A DNA stretch of 64,000 bases from Nocardioides cavernae (lineage in GTDB: Bacteria > Actinomycetota > Actinomycetes > Propionibacteriales > Nocardioidaceae). A model generated the notes under the pieces. That model made no database searches. It saw only the letters and a list, made by a program, of their open reading frames with translations, and was not told where the DNA came from. The first letter of the stretch is position 1; each line of letters opens with the position of its first letter. The stretch is taken from assembly GCF_016907475.1 (NCBI RefSeq), contig NZ_JAFBCA010000001.1, positions 1,178,001 through 1,242,000 of the forward strand, written 5' to 3'. Below are positions 1 through 7,261 of this stretch, piece after piece. The position numbers were made by a program, and so were the translations under genes.

Positions 1-42
1 GAAGACGTCGACGCCGGAACTGGGTACTCCAGACATGCTCAT
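1..42 (-). CDS. 5' end of a gene running off the left edge
   Basis: Reading leftwards, an open frame begins with ATG at 40-42 (second ATG at 34-36) and encodes MSMSGVPSSGVDVF before the window ends. An AGAAAAGGA stretch lies just upstream and could serve as ribosome binding site. Too short to identify. It points away from the sequence shown and is separated by about 110 bases from the next gene, whose 3' end is at 155. Confidence 0.5.
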   Translation of the reverse strand, partial: MSMSGVPSSGVDVF

Positions 43-154
43 GGGTCCTTTTCTGGTGGGTGCGGCCGCGGGGTGTGCGGACCTGGTCAGCGCGGTCGAG
101 GGGTGGTGACCGCCGTCACCTCCAGAATAGTCCGGCGAGAACGCGCGGACCGCA

Positions 155-1489
155 TCAGGACGACCGCATCACGACGAGGTCGCCGTGGGTGCCGTAGCCG
201 AGCAGCTTCCCGCCCGCGGCCCGGCCGTTGAAGGTGACCATCAGCCACCGGCCGTCGACCTCGGCGACCGTGGGCCACGGCAGGTTGGTGGGGTAGGGCG
301 CGTCCAGCGTCCCCGTCTCGGTCATCGTGAGGTCGTACGCCGGGAAGCGAGCGCGCCGGCCGCGTCGGGAGTCGCGTCCGTCGCTGGCGAGCACCGCCAT
401 CCGGCCGTCGACCTCGACGAGCGTCGTGCCCTCGGTCGACGTACGGTCGCTCGCCGCGCCCAGCAGCCGCAGGTCGTCGAGCGTCGGTCCGGCGGCGACG
501 GCCGGGTGGAAGTCGAAGAACCGGCGCGCGCTGACGAAGCCGACGAGCCACTCGCCGTCGCGCCGGACGAGGTGGGGGTCCCACGTGGCGATCGAGCCCA
601 GTCCGTCGACGGGCAGGGGGAGCTCGCGGGTGTCGAGGACGTGCGCGCCTCGCAGGAGGTCGGTGTCGGACTCGGCGAGGGTGACCCGCAACCCCGCCGA
701 CGTACGCCGCCCCGCCCGGGTCGTCGGCGCCTCGAAGTCGCCCCACGTGCTGGTCGCCACCAGCCAGCCACCGTCAGCGCGGACGAGGTGGGTGGCGTGG
801 TCGCCGAAGACCCCCGGCCGGTCGGGCCTGCGGAAGAACAGGTCGGCGGAGTGCGTGACCTCCAGGGCCTCGGGGTCGAAGCGCCACACGCTGGTGTGGG
901 CGGTGTCGAAGAACCCGGGACCCGCCGACGTCGCCGTCAGCCACAGCGCGCCGTCGTCCCGGACCGGGCGGCCGTCGTCGCCGGTGACGAAGCGGGTGTC
1001 GCGCAGTCCTAGCTGGCCGAACCGTCCGGCGGTGCCGCCGCCGACGGGGAGCTCGACCCCCATCCCCGCCAGGGCGTCCTCGTCGCGGGTGTCGACCTGC
1101 GGGCCGGTGCCGCTCGCGACCTCCCGCAGGTCGTGCCGGGCCCGGGCGACCCACCCCGCCGCCTCGCGGCTCCAGGCCGTCACGTGGGTGCCGGTCAGGC
1201 TCACGCCGAGGCCGGTCGGCTCCTCGGCCCGGTGGAACCGACGGCTCCGGAGCGTCCCGGCGCCGGGGACGTCGAGGGACACCGATCCGTCGGTCAGGGA
1301 CGCCGCGAAGCGGTGCTCGCCGAGGTGCAGCGCCACCGGTCCGTCGAGACCGGCCGTGGTCGCTGCGACGTACGGCGCCACGGCCGGCATCGCGACCTCG
1401 CCCGCCCGGTCGGTGTCGACCTGCACGGAACCGGGTGCGACCAGGTCGACCGGGCGCAGCCGGCGGACGATCTCGAGGCGGGGGAGCAC
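155..1489 (-). CDS. Hypothetical propeller-like protein, possibly glycoside-hydrolase-related
   Basis: 444 residues, no signal peptide or membrane segment. The middle and C-terminal parts contain repeated strand-turn units with W, D and G at turns (for example ATWDPHLVRRDGEWLVGFV, then LPWPTVAEVDGRWLMVTF), reminiscent of five-bladed propeller glycoside hydrolases such as GH43 and of other beta-propellers. I cannot place the catalytic acids, so enzymatic activity is not claimed. The GTG start at 1487-1489 is preceded by AGGATGG. It lies 19 bases after the stop of the alpha/beta hydrolase gene on the same strand, so the two may be co-transcribed. Function unknown. Confidence 0.7.
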   Translation of the reverse strand: MLPRLEIVRRLRPVDLVAPGSVQVDTDRAGEVAMPAVAPYVAATTAGLDGPVALHLGEHRFAASLTDGSVSLDVPGAGTLRSRRFHRAEEPTGLGVSLTGTHVTAWSREAAGWVARARHDLREVASGTGPQVDTRDEDALAGMGVELPVGGGTAGRFGQLGLRDTRFVTGDDGRPVRDDGALWLTATSAGPGFFDTAHTSVWRFDPEALEVTHSADLFFRRPDRPGVFGDHATHLVRADGGWLVATSTWGDFEAPTTRAGRRTSAGLRVTLAESDTDLLRGAHVLDTRELPLPVDGLGSIATWDPHLVRRDGEWLVGFVSARRFFDFHPAVAAGPTLDDLRLLGAASDRTSTEGTTLVEVDGRMAVLASDGRDSRRGRRARFPAYDLTMTETGTLDAPYPTNLPWPTVAEVDGRWLMVTFNGRAAGGKLLGYGTHGDLVVMRSS

Positions 1490-1508
1490 CGGCCCATCCT
1501 GCCGGACC

Positions 1509-2306
1509 TCACTCGGCCAGCAGGTAGCCCAGTCCCACCGCGGCCGGCACCCGTCCGCCCGCCACGCCGACGTGCGACCGGCCCTCCCACACGACCGCCC
1601 GTCCTCGGGGGATGCCTGCGGCCGTCCGTTCGAAGAGGTCGCGGGAGTAGAAGCCGTCGGCCGTCCCGCCCAGCACCAGGGTCGGCGCCGTGACCCGGTC
1701 GAGGTGCGGCTCGGTGTCGAAGACGTCCTCGGCGGCGATCACGACGAGCATGTCGCTCTGGTCCTTGGCGGTGAACTGCCCCATCACCCAACCGGCCGGA
1801 CGGGTCAGGAGGCGCAGCCGGGGAGGCGTGCCGGCGGCCACCATGGCAGCGGTCGCGGCACGGGTGTCACCCACCTCGGTCAGCCGTGCCACCTCCACCA
1901 TCACCGACCTCCCCACGGGCGAGAGCCGGCACGCGGCGGCGGCGACCACGAGACGGCGTACGAGCGCGGGCCGGTCCACCGCGAGCTGGAGCGCGACCGA
2001 CCCGCCCGTCGACGTCCCGTGGAGGAGGACCGGCTCGCCGAGGTCGTCCTCGATGACCGACGCGTAGTCCGCGGCCAGGTCGGACATCGAGGTCCCGGCG
2101 GAAAGGCCCGGGCGCCGGTTGACGAGGTAGACGGTGAAGTGGGCGGCGAACGGCGCTGCCCACGCGAGCGACGCCCGTCGGGCGGTCCCCTTCGGCGTGG
2201 CGTGCTCGGTCGTGAGCCCGGCCGCCACCAGGAGCACCGGCCCGCGGCCGGTCCTCAGGTAGGGCACTCCGTTGCTGAAGGTGCCTTCCTCGACCTGCGG
2301 CACCAC
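1509..2306 (-). CDS. Alpha/beta hydrolase
   Basis: About 265 residues from a GTG at 2304-2306 (next codon is also GTG). The longer open frame runs back through a terminator and into tRNA-Phe, so the long start is rejected. The fold is recognised from the nucleophile elbow HGTSTGGSVAL (Ser in G-x-S-x-G context), the acid in VLGGTADGFYS and the late His in WEGRSHVGV, in the usual Ser-Asp-His order. No signal peptide, so cytoplasmic. Substrate unknown; esterase, lipase or haloperoxidase-like activities are all possible. It probably heads a two-gene unit with the propeller-like protein downstream. Confidence 0.82.
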   Translation of the reverse strand: MVPQVEEGTFSNGVPYLRTGRGPVLLVAAGLTTEHATPKGTARRASLAWAAPFAAHFTVYLVNRRPGLSAGTSMSDLAADYASVIEDDLGEPVLLHGTSTGGSVALQLAVDRPALVRRLVVAAAACRLSPVGRSVMVEVARLTEVGDTRAATAAMVAAGTPPRLRLLTRPAGWVMGQFTAKDQSDMLVVIAAEDVFDTEPHLDRVTAPTLVLGGTADGFYSRDLFERTAAGIPRGRAVVWEGRSHVGVAGGRVPAAVGLGYLLAE

Positions 2307-2365
2307 ACCACGGTAGGCCGCGGGTGCCGATCCGTCCGCCCGGACCAGACCGGGCGAGGACACGC

Positions 2366-2402
2366 AGAAGGGCCCCGGTCGGGACGTGACCGGGGCCCTT
2401 CT
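2366..2402 (-). terminator. Intrinsic-type hairpin after tRNA-Phe
   Basis: A perfect 15-bp inverted repeat (2366-2380 with 2388-2402) around a 7-base loop sits 8 bases after the 3' end of tRNA-Phe. It is GC-rich and lacks a long U tract, as is common in actinobacteria. It most likely ends the tRNA transcript. Confidence 0.75.
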
Positions 2403-2409
2403 GTGCTTG

Positions 2410-2483
2410 TGGGCAGGGGCGGGGTCGAACCGCCGACCTATCACTTTTCAGGCGATCGCTCGTACCAACTGAGCTACCTGCCC
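2410..2483 (-). tRNA. tRNA-Phe (GAA)
   Basis: Cloverleaf on the minus strand: acceptor GGGCAGG pairs with CCTGCCC, anticodon stem ATCGC/GTGAT encloses loop CTGAAAA with anticodon GAA, and the T loop reads TTCGACC. Discriminator is A at 2410. The CCA end is not encoded. Confidence 0.95.
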
Positions 2484-2530
2484 AAGCGGGGACGAGGATA
2501 CATGAGCCCCGCGGGCGGACGGCAATCGGC

Positions 2531-3862
2531 TCAGTCGCTCCGCGGGACGTAGGCGGGCAGCTCGAGCCAGAACGACGAACCGGTGCCCAGGGTCGACTCG
2601 CCACGGACCGCGCCGCCCTCGCGCTCGGCGATGGTGCGGGACAGCGACAGGCCCAGCCCGCTGCCCTGGGTGGTCGGCGCGGCGAAGCGGACGAACGGCT
2701 CGAAGGCGTGCTGGAGCTGCTCGGGCGTGAGCCCCGGGCCGTCGTCGCGGACGACGATGCGCACCATCGGCTTGGCGCTCTCGCCCACGAGCGCCTCGGC
2801 GGTGAGGTGCACGGAGCCGCCGGTGGGGCGGTGGTGGGCGATCGCGTTGCCCAGGAGGTTGGCGAGGACCTGTCGCACGGCGGAGGGGTGGCCCCACGCC
2901 GCGAGGGACGGGTCGACCACCGCCTGCATGTCGACGCCGGCCGTGCGCGCGGGGGTGCGGTGCCAGTGGATGACGTCGGCGACCGCGTCGGCCAACGAGA
3001 TCTCCTGGCGCTGGTCGTCGGTCGACAGGGCGCGGCCCGCCCCGAGGAGGCTGTCGACGATGGTGAGCAGCCGCTCGCAGGAGCGCACGATGACCGGTCC
3101 GTCGCGCTTCATGCCGGAGGAGACGTCGTCGGCGGACCCGTGCTCGGCGTCGTCGAGCAGGACCTCGGTGTAGCCGAGGATTGCGGACAGTGGCGTACGC
3201 AGCTCGTGCCCCACCGCACCGAAGAGCTGCTGGGTGGCCAGCTGTGCCTCTGCGCCCGCCTCGATGGCCTCGGCCAGCGAGCGGCGGGACTGCTCGAGGG
3301 TGAGCCGGACCTTGATGGCGGACGCCAGGAGCCGGAAGTCCTGGACCGTGGCCTGCTGCCATGCGCCCGCGACGGAGCTCGTGATGGCGACGCTGCCGAA
3401 CATGCGACCGTCGGCCAGGAAGGCGGTCATGCCCAGAGCCGCCACGCCCACGGCTGCCAGCTCGGTGCGGTCCTGCGCCGCCTCGGGGGGTAGCAGCTCG
3501 CGGTCGGGGAGCACGGCGACGCCGCGGCGACCGACTTGGGAGAGCCAAGGCATGCTCAGGGCCTGCTCCGGCCCCGCCCCCGGTGGCGGGACGATCTTTC
3601 CGGGCGCACCATCTCGCACCCACTCCCGCAACCAGGCGCGGCCCCCGAGGACGGTCCAGCCCGTTTGGTCAGTGGGCAGGAACGTGGTCAGCGCGATCAC
3701 GACGGCTTCGACACGGTCGATGGTCAGGAGGTGGTCTGCCGCGCGGGCGATGGCGTCGTCGACGCTGATCTCGCCGGCAAGGATCGTCATCGCCAGGTCA
3801 ACGGCCTCCGGGGAGGCGGGTTCGCGTGAAGAGACGGCCTGCAGCGAGGCGTGCTCGATCAC
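2531..3862 (-). CDS. Cytosolic sensor histidine kinase
   Basis: About 443 residues. An N-terminal part of roughly 190 residues looks GAF-like and has no membrane segment, so it should sense an intracellular signal. Then come a HisKA domain with phospho-acceptor His in FGAVGHELRTPLSAILGYTE and an HATPase domain with N box (NLLGNAIAHH), G1 (DDGPGL) and G2 (GSGLGLSL). The start chosen is GTG at 3860-3862 because GGAGGAG lies about 10 bases upstream and the GTGA overlap with the P450 stop gives standard translational coupling; the longer frame to 3901 lacks a ribosome binding site. Likely partner is the single-domain receiver at 5193-5582 in the same unit (inference). Confidence 0.88.
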   Translation of the reverse strand: MIEHASLQAVSSREPASPEAVDLAMTILAGEISVDDAIARAADHLLTIDRVEAVVIALTTFLPTDQTGWTVLGGRAWLREWVRDGAPGKIVPPPGAGPEQALSMPWLSQVGRRGVAVLPDRELLPPEAAQDRTELAAVGVAALGMTAFLADGRMFGSVAITSSVAGAWQQATVQDFRLLASAIKVRLTLEQSRRSLAEAIEAGAEAQLATQQLFGAVGHELRTPLSAILGYTEVLLDDAEHGSADDVSSGMKRDGPVIVRSCERLLTIVDSLLGAGRALSTDDQRQEISLADAVADVIHWHRTPARTAGVDMQAVVDPSLAAWGHPSAVRQVLANLLGNAIAHHRPTGGSVHLTAEALVGESAKPMVRIVVRDDGPGLTPEQLQHAFEPFVRFAAPTTQGSGLGLSLSRTIAEREGGAVRGESTLGTGSSFWLELPAYVPRSD

Positions 3863-4998
3863 GGCGACGAACTCCTCCGGGGGGTGACGGTGAAGCGGCA
3901 CGGGGACGGTGCGATGCCACGACTCTGGTCGATCGAGACGTGCTCGCTCAGACTGATCTCAAAAGCTGATGCCCACTGTGCCACGGTCGTGAGCTGAGCG
4001 ATGCCCAGGTTGCGCCCGGGGCACATGTGGGGGCCTGCCCCGAAGGGTAGCCACGCTCCCGGCCGCTGCTCGTGCGTCTGCCAGCGGGTGGGATCGAATG
4101 ACGCGATCTCCGATGGGTCGCCAGGGACCAGCTCAGGGAACCGACCCAGGAGCAGCGGGCTGGCGAACACCACCCGGCCGGCCGGGATCGTGGCCCCGCC
4201 GATCTCCACTCTGCGTGTGGTGACCCGCGCCGTGATCCAGGAGGGAGAGGTCAGGCGCAGGGTCTCCCACACGACGTGAACAGGATCGGCGTCCGGCTCG
4301 TCTCGATGTGCGCCCGACCAAGCGAGCAGGAAGGCCCCGGCTGCGATGGGTACCTGGATGCCTGCCGCCAACATGGTGGCGACCTGTTGGGGCGTCTGTT
4401 CGAGGCCGCGCACCGAGGCCAGAAAGTCCTCGAGGGCCACCCGTGCGGCGGTCTCGGCACGGCGGATGCGGGTCCAGCGGCGTGGCGGCCGGTGCGAAGC
4501 GATGACCGGGGCAAGCGCGTCGATCCAGTCCAGCACGAGGTCACCGACGGCGTCGCGGGTCGCTGTGTCCAGGTGCGGCAGTACGGCCGACGTGGTGGAG
4601 CGGGCGACTGGTCGGCGGAGCAGCTGCATCGCGTCGTACGGCTCGTCCGCTCGGACGTGCTCGTGCTCGGCCAGAGCGGTGCGCCACTCGGAGCCGAAGA
4701 CGTCGGAACCTCGAGACACCGCAGCAGCAGGAACCGGCGAGTAGAGCGTGTGGCCCGTCCGCGTCTCGCCACGACTGCCGGACAGGTCGCTCCCTCGGCT
4801 GACGTCTCCGGGGAAGTCGAATCGCTCCGGGTCGGTGAGGACTTCCTTGACCAAGGCGGGAGTGGTGGCGAGCCAGGGCCCCCCGGGGGCCAAGGGCGCC
4901 ATCCCACCTCGGGGTGCAGTGAGGACAGCGCCGAGCTGGCCACCGGCCAACTCGACGCTGTCCATGTTCACCACGGTGTCGTGATTGCTCCCGAGCAC
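3859..4998 (-). CDS. Divergent cytochrome P450
   Basis: 379 residues from GTG at 4998; starts at the tandem GTG codons (4974, 4971) or ATG 4965 are also possible. The heme loop PFGAGPHMCPGRNLG holds the ligand Cys (residue 326), the ExxR helix is WETLRL (Glu245, Arg248) and FDPTRW matches the meander. The region expected to be helix I reads MLAAGIQVPIAAG, so the usual acid-Thr pair of AGxD/ETT is replaced by Gln-Val. That suggests unusual oxygen activation or a non-hydroxylating role. It starts 8 bases after the stop of a 29-residue peptide gene and its stop overlaps the kinase start by 4 bases. A peptide-tailoring P450 is one explanation; a small-molecule P450 under two-component control is the alternative. 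No ferredoxin gene is adjacent. Confidence 0.87.
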   Translation of the reverse strand: MLGSNHDTVVNMDSVELAGGQLGAVLTAPRGGMAPLAPGGPWLATTPALVKEVLTDPERFDFPGDVSRGSDLSGSRGETRTGHTLYSPVPAAAVSRGSDVFGSEWRTALAEHEHVRADEPYDAMQLLRRPVARSTTSAVLPHLDTATRDAVGDLVLDWIDALAPVIASHRPPRRWTRIRRAETAARVALEDFLASVRGLEQTPQQVATMLAAGIQVPIAAGAFLLAWSGAHRDEPDADPVHVVWETLRLTSPSWITARVTTRRVEIGGATIPAGRVVFASPLLLGRFPELVPGDPSEIASFDPTRWQTHEQRPGAWLPFGAGPHMCPGRNLGIAQLTTVAQWASAFEISLSEHVSIDQSRGIAPSPCRFTVTPRRSSSP

Positions 4999-5005
4999 CG
5001 ATGCT

Positions 5006-5095
5006 TCAGCTGCGCGGCGGGCCGGGACGCCAGCCGTAGGGCATCGCGCTGACGATGCGCTTGCGCTCGATGGCGGTGCGGATGCGGTTCATCAT
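5006..5095 (-). CDS. 29-residue peptide, candidate RiPP precursor for the P450
   Basis: ATG-ATG at 5090-5095 follows a CTGGAG ribosome binding site 7 bases upstream and opens a 29-codon frame ending TGA at 5006. The N-terminal half is basic and helical-looking (MMNRIRTAIERKRIVSA). The C-terminal part is MPYGWRPGPPRS, with a Tyr-Gly-Trp triplet after Met-Pro. P450-made RiPPs such as biarylitides cross-link aromatic side chains in short Met-x-Tyr-x-aromatic motifs, and residues 18-22 (MPYGW) fit that shape. The P450 follows at once on the same strand. That it is translated is supported by position and binding site; that it is modified is inference. Met18 could be an internal start giving an even shorter peptide. 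Confidence 0.6.
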   Translation of the reverse strand: MMNRIRTAIERKRIVSAMPYGWRPGPPRS

Positions 5096-5192
5096 GTTGT
5101 TTCTCCAGGGTGGGGTGGACGGTGCACGCCGGGGTCGGCGTACTGGGGTACTACGCGGAGCTCGTCTCCCGTGGTGATGACAGGGGTCGGGG

Positions 5193-5582
5193 TCAGGACT
5201 CCAGGTCGCGCAGCGTCTCGGCGATCAGGTCGGTCAGCTGCTGGATGCGAAGCGGCTTCTGCATGACTGTCGTGATGCCGAGTTCTTGGAGGACCGCGCG
5301 GTTCTCGCCGGCCCAGGCGGAGATGACGACGATGCGCAGCGCAGGCGCCACGTCGGGCCGGTCGCGCAGCCAGCGCACCACCTCGACGCCCGTCATCCGA
5401 GGCATGGTCAGGTCGAGCAGCATGACGTCGAAGCGGTCGCGCTCCAGGGTCTCCACTGCGTCCTGGCCGTCGTACGCCGTGGAGGCGACGTGACCGGCTC
5501 GCTCGACCAGGCGGCAGAAGACGTCGCGAATGTCCTCGTTGTCATCGACCACGAGGAAACGCAGCTGCCGCTCGTTGCTCAC
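5193..5582 (-). CDS. Single-domain response regulator (receiver only)
   Basis: 129 residues, one REC domain and no output domain. Acid pocket Asp13-Asp14, phospho-acceptor Asp57 in MLLDLTM, switch Ser88 in VVISAW and Lys109 in MQKPL are all present, so it should be phosphorylated. GTG start at 5580-5582. It lies 97 bases upstream of the small peptide gene and in the same direction as peptide, P450 and kinase. As a stand-alone receiver it may relay phosphate or bind a protein target, rather than regulate transcription directly. Confidence 0.87.
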   Translation of the reverse strand: MSNERQLRFLVVDDNEDIRDVFCRLVERAGHVASTAYDGQDAVETLERDRFDVMLLDLTMPRMTGVEVVRWLRDRPDVAPALRIVVISAWAGENRAVLQELGITTVMQKPLRIQQLTDLIAETLRDLES

Positions 5583-5596
5583 GAGGCAAGATTAGT

Positions 5597-5630
5597 CAAA
5601 CGTTTGGCAAGTCGTGTGGCGTCTGCCAAA
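5597..5630. promoter_or_regulatory. Palindromes in front of the receiver gene
   Basis: A 10-bp palindrome CAAACGTTTG lies at 5597-5606, and its 3' part TTTGGCA (5603-5609) is repeated inverted as TGCCAAA at 5624-5630, centre to centre about 21 bp. Both sit 15-48 bases upstream of the GTG start at 5582, where a promoter or operator for the receiver-peptide-P450-kinase unit is expected. Binding protein unknown. Confidence 0.4.
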
Positions 5631-5753
5631 ACTTGTCCGCGGGTCGGGCAGTGATCCGCGTCGTTCGGGCCACGGATCGGCAATGGTTGGGAGCCCGGAG
5701 GCCGCTGCCCCTATGCTGGGCGCTGCTCGATCGGGTCCGTCCCGGACGAGCTG

Positions 5754-5826
5754 GCCCCCATCGTCTAGCGGCCCAGGACCCCGCCCTTTCACGGCGGTAG
5801 CGCCGGTTCGAATCCGGTTGGGGGTG
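5754..5826 (+). tRNA. tRNA-Glu (TTC)
   Basis: Acceptor GCCCCCA pairs with TGGGGGT (one G-U), anticodon stem CCGCC/GGCGG encloses CTTTCAC with anticodon TTC, and the T arm GCCGG-TTCGAAT-CCGGT is intact. Discriminator G at 5826; no encoded CCA. It is followed about 100 bases later by tRNA-Asp in the same direction. Confidence 0.95.
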
Positions 5827-5925
5827 CGATCCGGCCGGGGTTCGACGCCGATTGGGTGTCACCGAAGAGCATGGGTTAGAGTTCCACCCGCTTCACCAGC
5901 ACGACCGGAGAAGCAGCAGCATCCT

Positions 5926-6002
5926 GGCCCCGTAGCGCAGTTGGTTAGCGCGCCGCCCTGTCACGGCGGAGGCCGCGGGTTCGAGTCCCGTCGGGGTCGC
6001 CA
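5926..6002 (+). tRNA. tRNA-Asp (GTC)
   Basis: Acceptor GGCCCCG pairs with CGGGGTC (one G-U), anticodon stem GCCGC-type arm encloses CTGTCAC with anticodon GTC, and the T loop is TTCGAGT. Discriminator G at 5999 is followed by an encoded CCA at 6000-6002. Confidence 0.95.
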
Positions 6003-6006
6003 ACGC

Positions 6007-6047
6007 ATGACCGAAAGGGTGAGCCACAGGCTCACCCTTTCGGTCAT
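6007..6047 (+). terminator. Strong hairpin after tRNA-Asp
   Basis: A perfect 19-bp inverted repeat (6007-6025 with 6029-6047) with a 3-base loop begins 4 bases after the tRNA-Asp CCA. Its right end is TCATTTCG, with only a weak T run. Most likely ends the tRNA transcript. Confidence 0.85.
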
Positions 6048-6104
6048 TTCGGCGCCGTACGACGACGCGGGTGGCCGTTTCGACGCCGCTCCTAGGGTGG
6101 TGGC

Positions 6105-6458
6105 ATGCCGATCGACCTCGACCCCGCCGCGTTCGACGCCATGGTGGAGCGGGCCCTCGACGGCCTCCCCGACGACCTCGCGCGGCTCGTGGACAACGTC
6201 GTGGTGCTCGTCGAGCCGGAGGCGCCGGCGGACGACCCCGACCTGCTCGGCCTCTACGACGGGCTGGCGCTCACCGAGCGGCCGGCCAACCACGCTGGCA
6301 TGCTGCCCGACCGGATCCTGCTCTTCCGTGGCCCGCTGCTCGACATGGCCGACACCGTCGAGGACCTCGAGGAGGAGGTGCGCATCACCGTCGTCCACGA
6401 GGTCGCGCACCACTTCGGGCTCGACGACGGGCGCCTCCACGAGCTCGGCTGGGGCTAG
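6105..6458 (+). CDS. Mini zincin metallopeptidase (PF06262-like)
   Basis: 117 residues. The C-terminal helix has HEVAHHFGLDD followed by RLHELGW, the HExxHxxGxxD-type zinc site with a further downstream acid that defines the very short minimal zincins. No signal peptide, so cytoplasmic; natural substrates of the family are poorly known. The ATG has no obvious ribosome binding site, but TAGGGT lies 6 bases upstream (6093-6098), so the transcript is probably leaderless. It converges on the fluoride channel gene, with 7 bases between the stops. Confidence 0.85.
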   Translation: MPIDLDPAAFDAMVERALDGLPDDLARLVDNVVVLVEPEAPADDPDLLGLYDGLALTERPANHAGMLPDRILLFRGPLLDMADTVEDLEEEVRITVVHEVAHHFGLDDGRLHELGWG

Positions 6459-6465
6459 CGGTCCG

Positions 6466-6798
6466 TCAGGACAGGCCGGCGCCGACCGCGTAGCCGAGGG
6501 CGCAGGCCGCCACCGCGAGCACGGTCGTGGCGACGACGTAGCCCGCGGCCGCACGCGCCGGACGCTCGACGGCCTGCACGGCGAAGGTCGAGAACGACGT
6601 GAAGCCACCGCAGAAGCCCGTCGCCAGCAGCGCCCACGCGGCCTCGCCGAGCGACAGCGCGGCGAACAGCCCGAACAAACCCGACCCGACGGTGTTGACC
6701 GCGAGCATCCCGCGCGGGACGTAGCCGTCGAGCCGCGCGACGACGTAGCGCAGCGGAGCGCCCACCGCGGCGCCGAGGGCGACGAGGAGCACCGTCAT
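6466..6798 (-). CDS. crcB: Fluoride ion channel CrcB/Fluc, first subunit
   Basis: 110 residues, four hydrophobic segments, with the family signature GFCGGFTSFSTF in the third segment and Asn35 in AVNTVGSG. Fluc proteins are dual-topology dimers that export fluoride. Many Gram-positive bacteria carry two adjacent genes whose products pair as antiparallel subunits, which fits the second copy immediately upstream. ATG start at 6796-6798, chosen because the long frame continues into unrelated sequence. I saw no fluoride riboswitch in front. Confidence 0.9.
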   Translation of the reverse strand: MTVLLVALGAAVGAPLRYVVARLDGYVPRGMLAVNTVGSGLFGLFAALSLGEAAWALLATGFCGGFTSFSTFAVQAVERPARAAAGYVVATTVLAVAACALGYAVGAGLS

Positions 6799-6859
6799 GC
6801 GGGGTCCCCGCGGCGTCGTTCGGGGGAGCGAAGCGGAGGAGAAGAACGTCGGGGGGTGC

Positions 6860-7261
6860 TCATGCCACGGCCTCCTCGGGCTCGGGGCGGCCGGACAGGT
6901 GCTGGCCGAGCGCGGCGGCGGACAGCCCGGCGGCGAGGGTGAGGGCGAGGTAGGCGCCGGCGACGACGACGTGGCCACCGGCGGCGAGGTCGCGCGTCTG
7001 CCCGGCCCAGGCCGACACCGTCGTGAAGCCACCCAGGAGGCCCGGGCCGAGGGTCGCCGCGACCCGAGGCGATCGGCGTACGACGGCCAGGATGGGCAGC
7101 GCCCCGAGGACGAACGCCCCGACGACGTTGATGGCCAGCGTGGGCCAGGGGAACAACGTGTCGGGAGCGGCGACGTCGACGAGGTGGCGCAGCACCGCGC
7201 CGACGGCACCGCCGGCAGCGACGAGCAGGACGTCGACGGCCCGGAGGGGGCGGCGCGTCAC
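6860..7261 (-). CDS. crcB: Fluoride ion channel CrcB/Fluc, second subunit
   Basis: 133 residues from GTG at 7259-7261. Four hydrophobic segments and the signature GLLGGFTTVSAW, with Asn in TLAINVVGAF. Its start overlaps the stop of the upstream ATPase gene by four bases (GTGA), so it is translationally coupled to it. 61 bases separate it from the first crcB. The two sequences differ enough to form a heterodimer, as in other Gram-positive pairs (inference). The computed frame here extends far upstream across other genes; that extension is not real. Confidence 0.88.
   Translation of the reverse strand: MTRRPLRAVDVLLVAAGGAVGAVLRHLVDVAAPDTLFPWPTLAINVVGAFVLGALPILAVVRRSPRVAATLGPGLLGGFTTVSAWAGQTRDLAAGGHVVVAGAYLALTLAAGLSAAALGQHLSGRPEPEEAVA

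Noticed and set aside
3863..3901. Kinase start at 3901 giving a 43-base overlap with the P450 gene
   Set aside because: No ribosome binding site there, whereas GTG 3862 has GGAGGAG upstream and a standard GTGA overlap.
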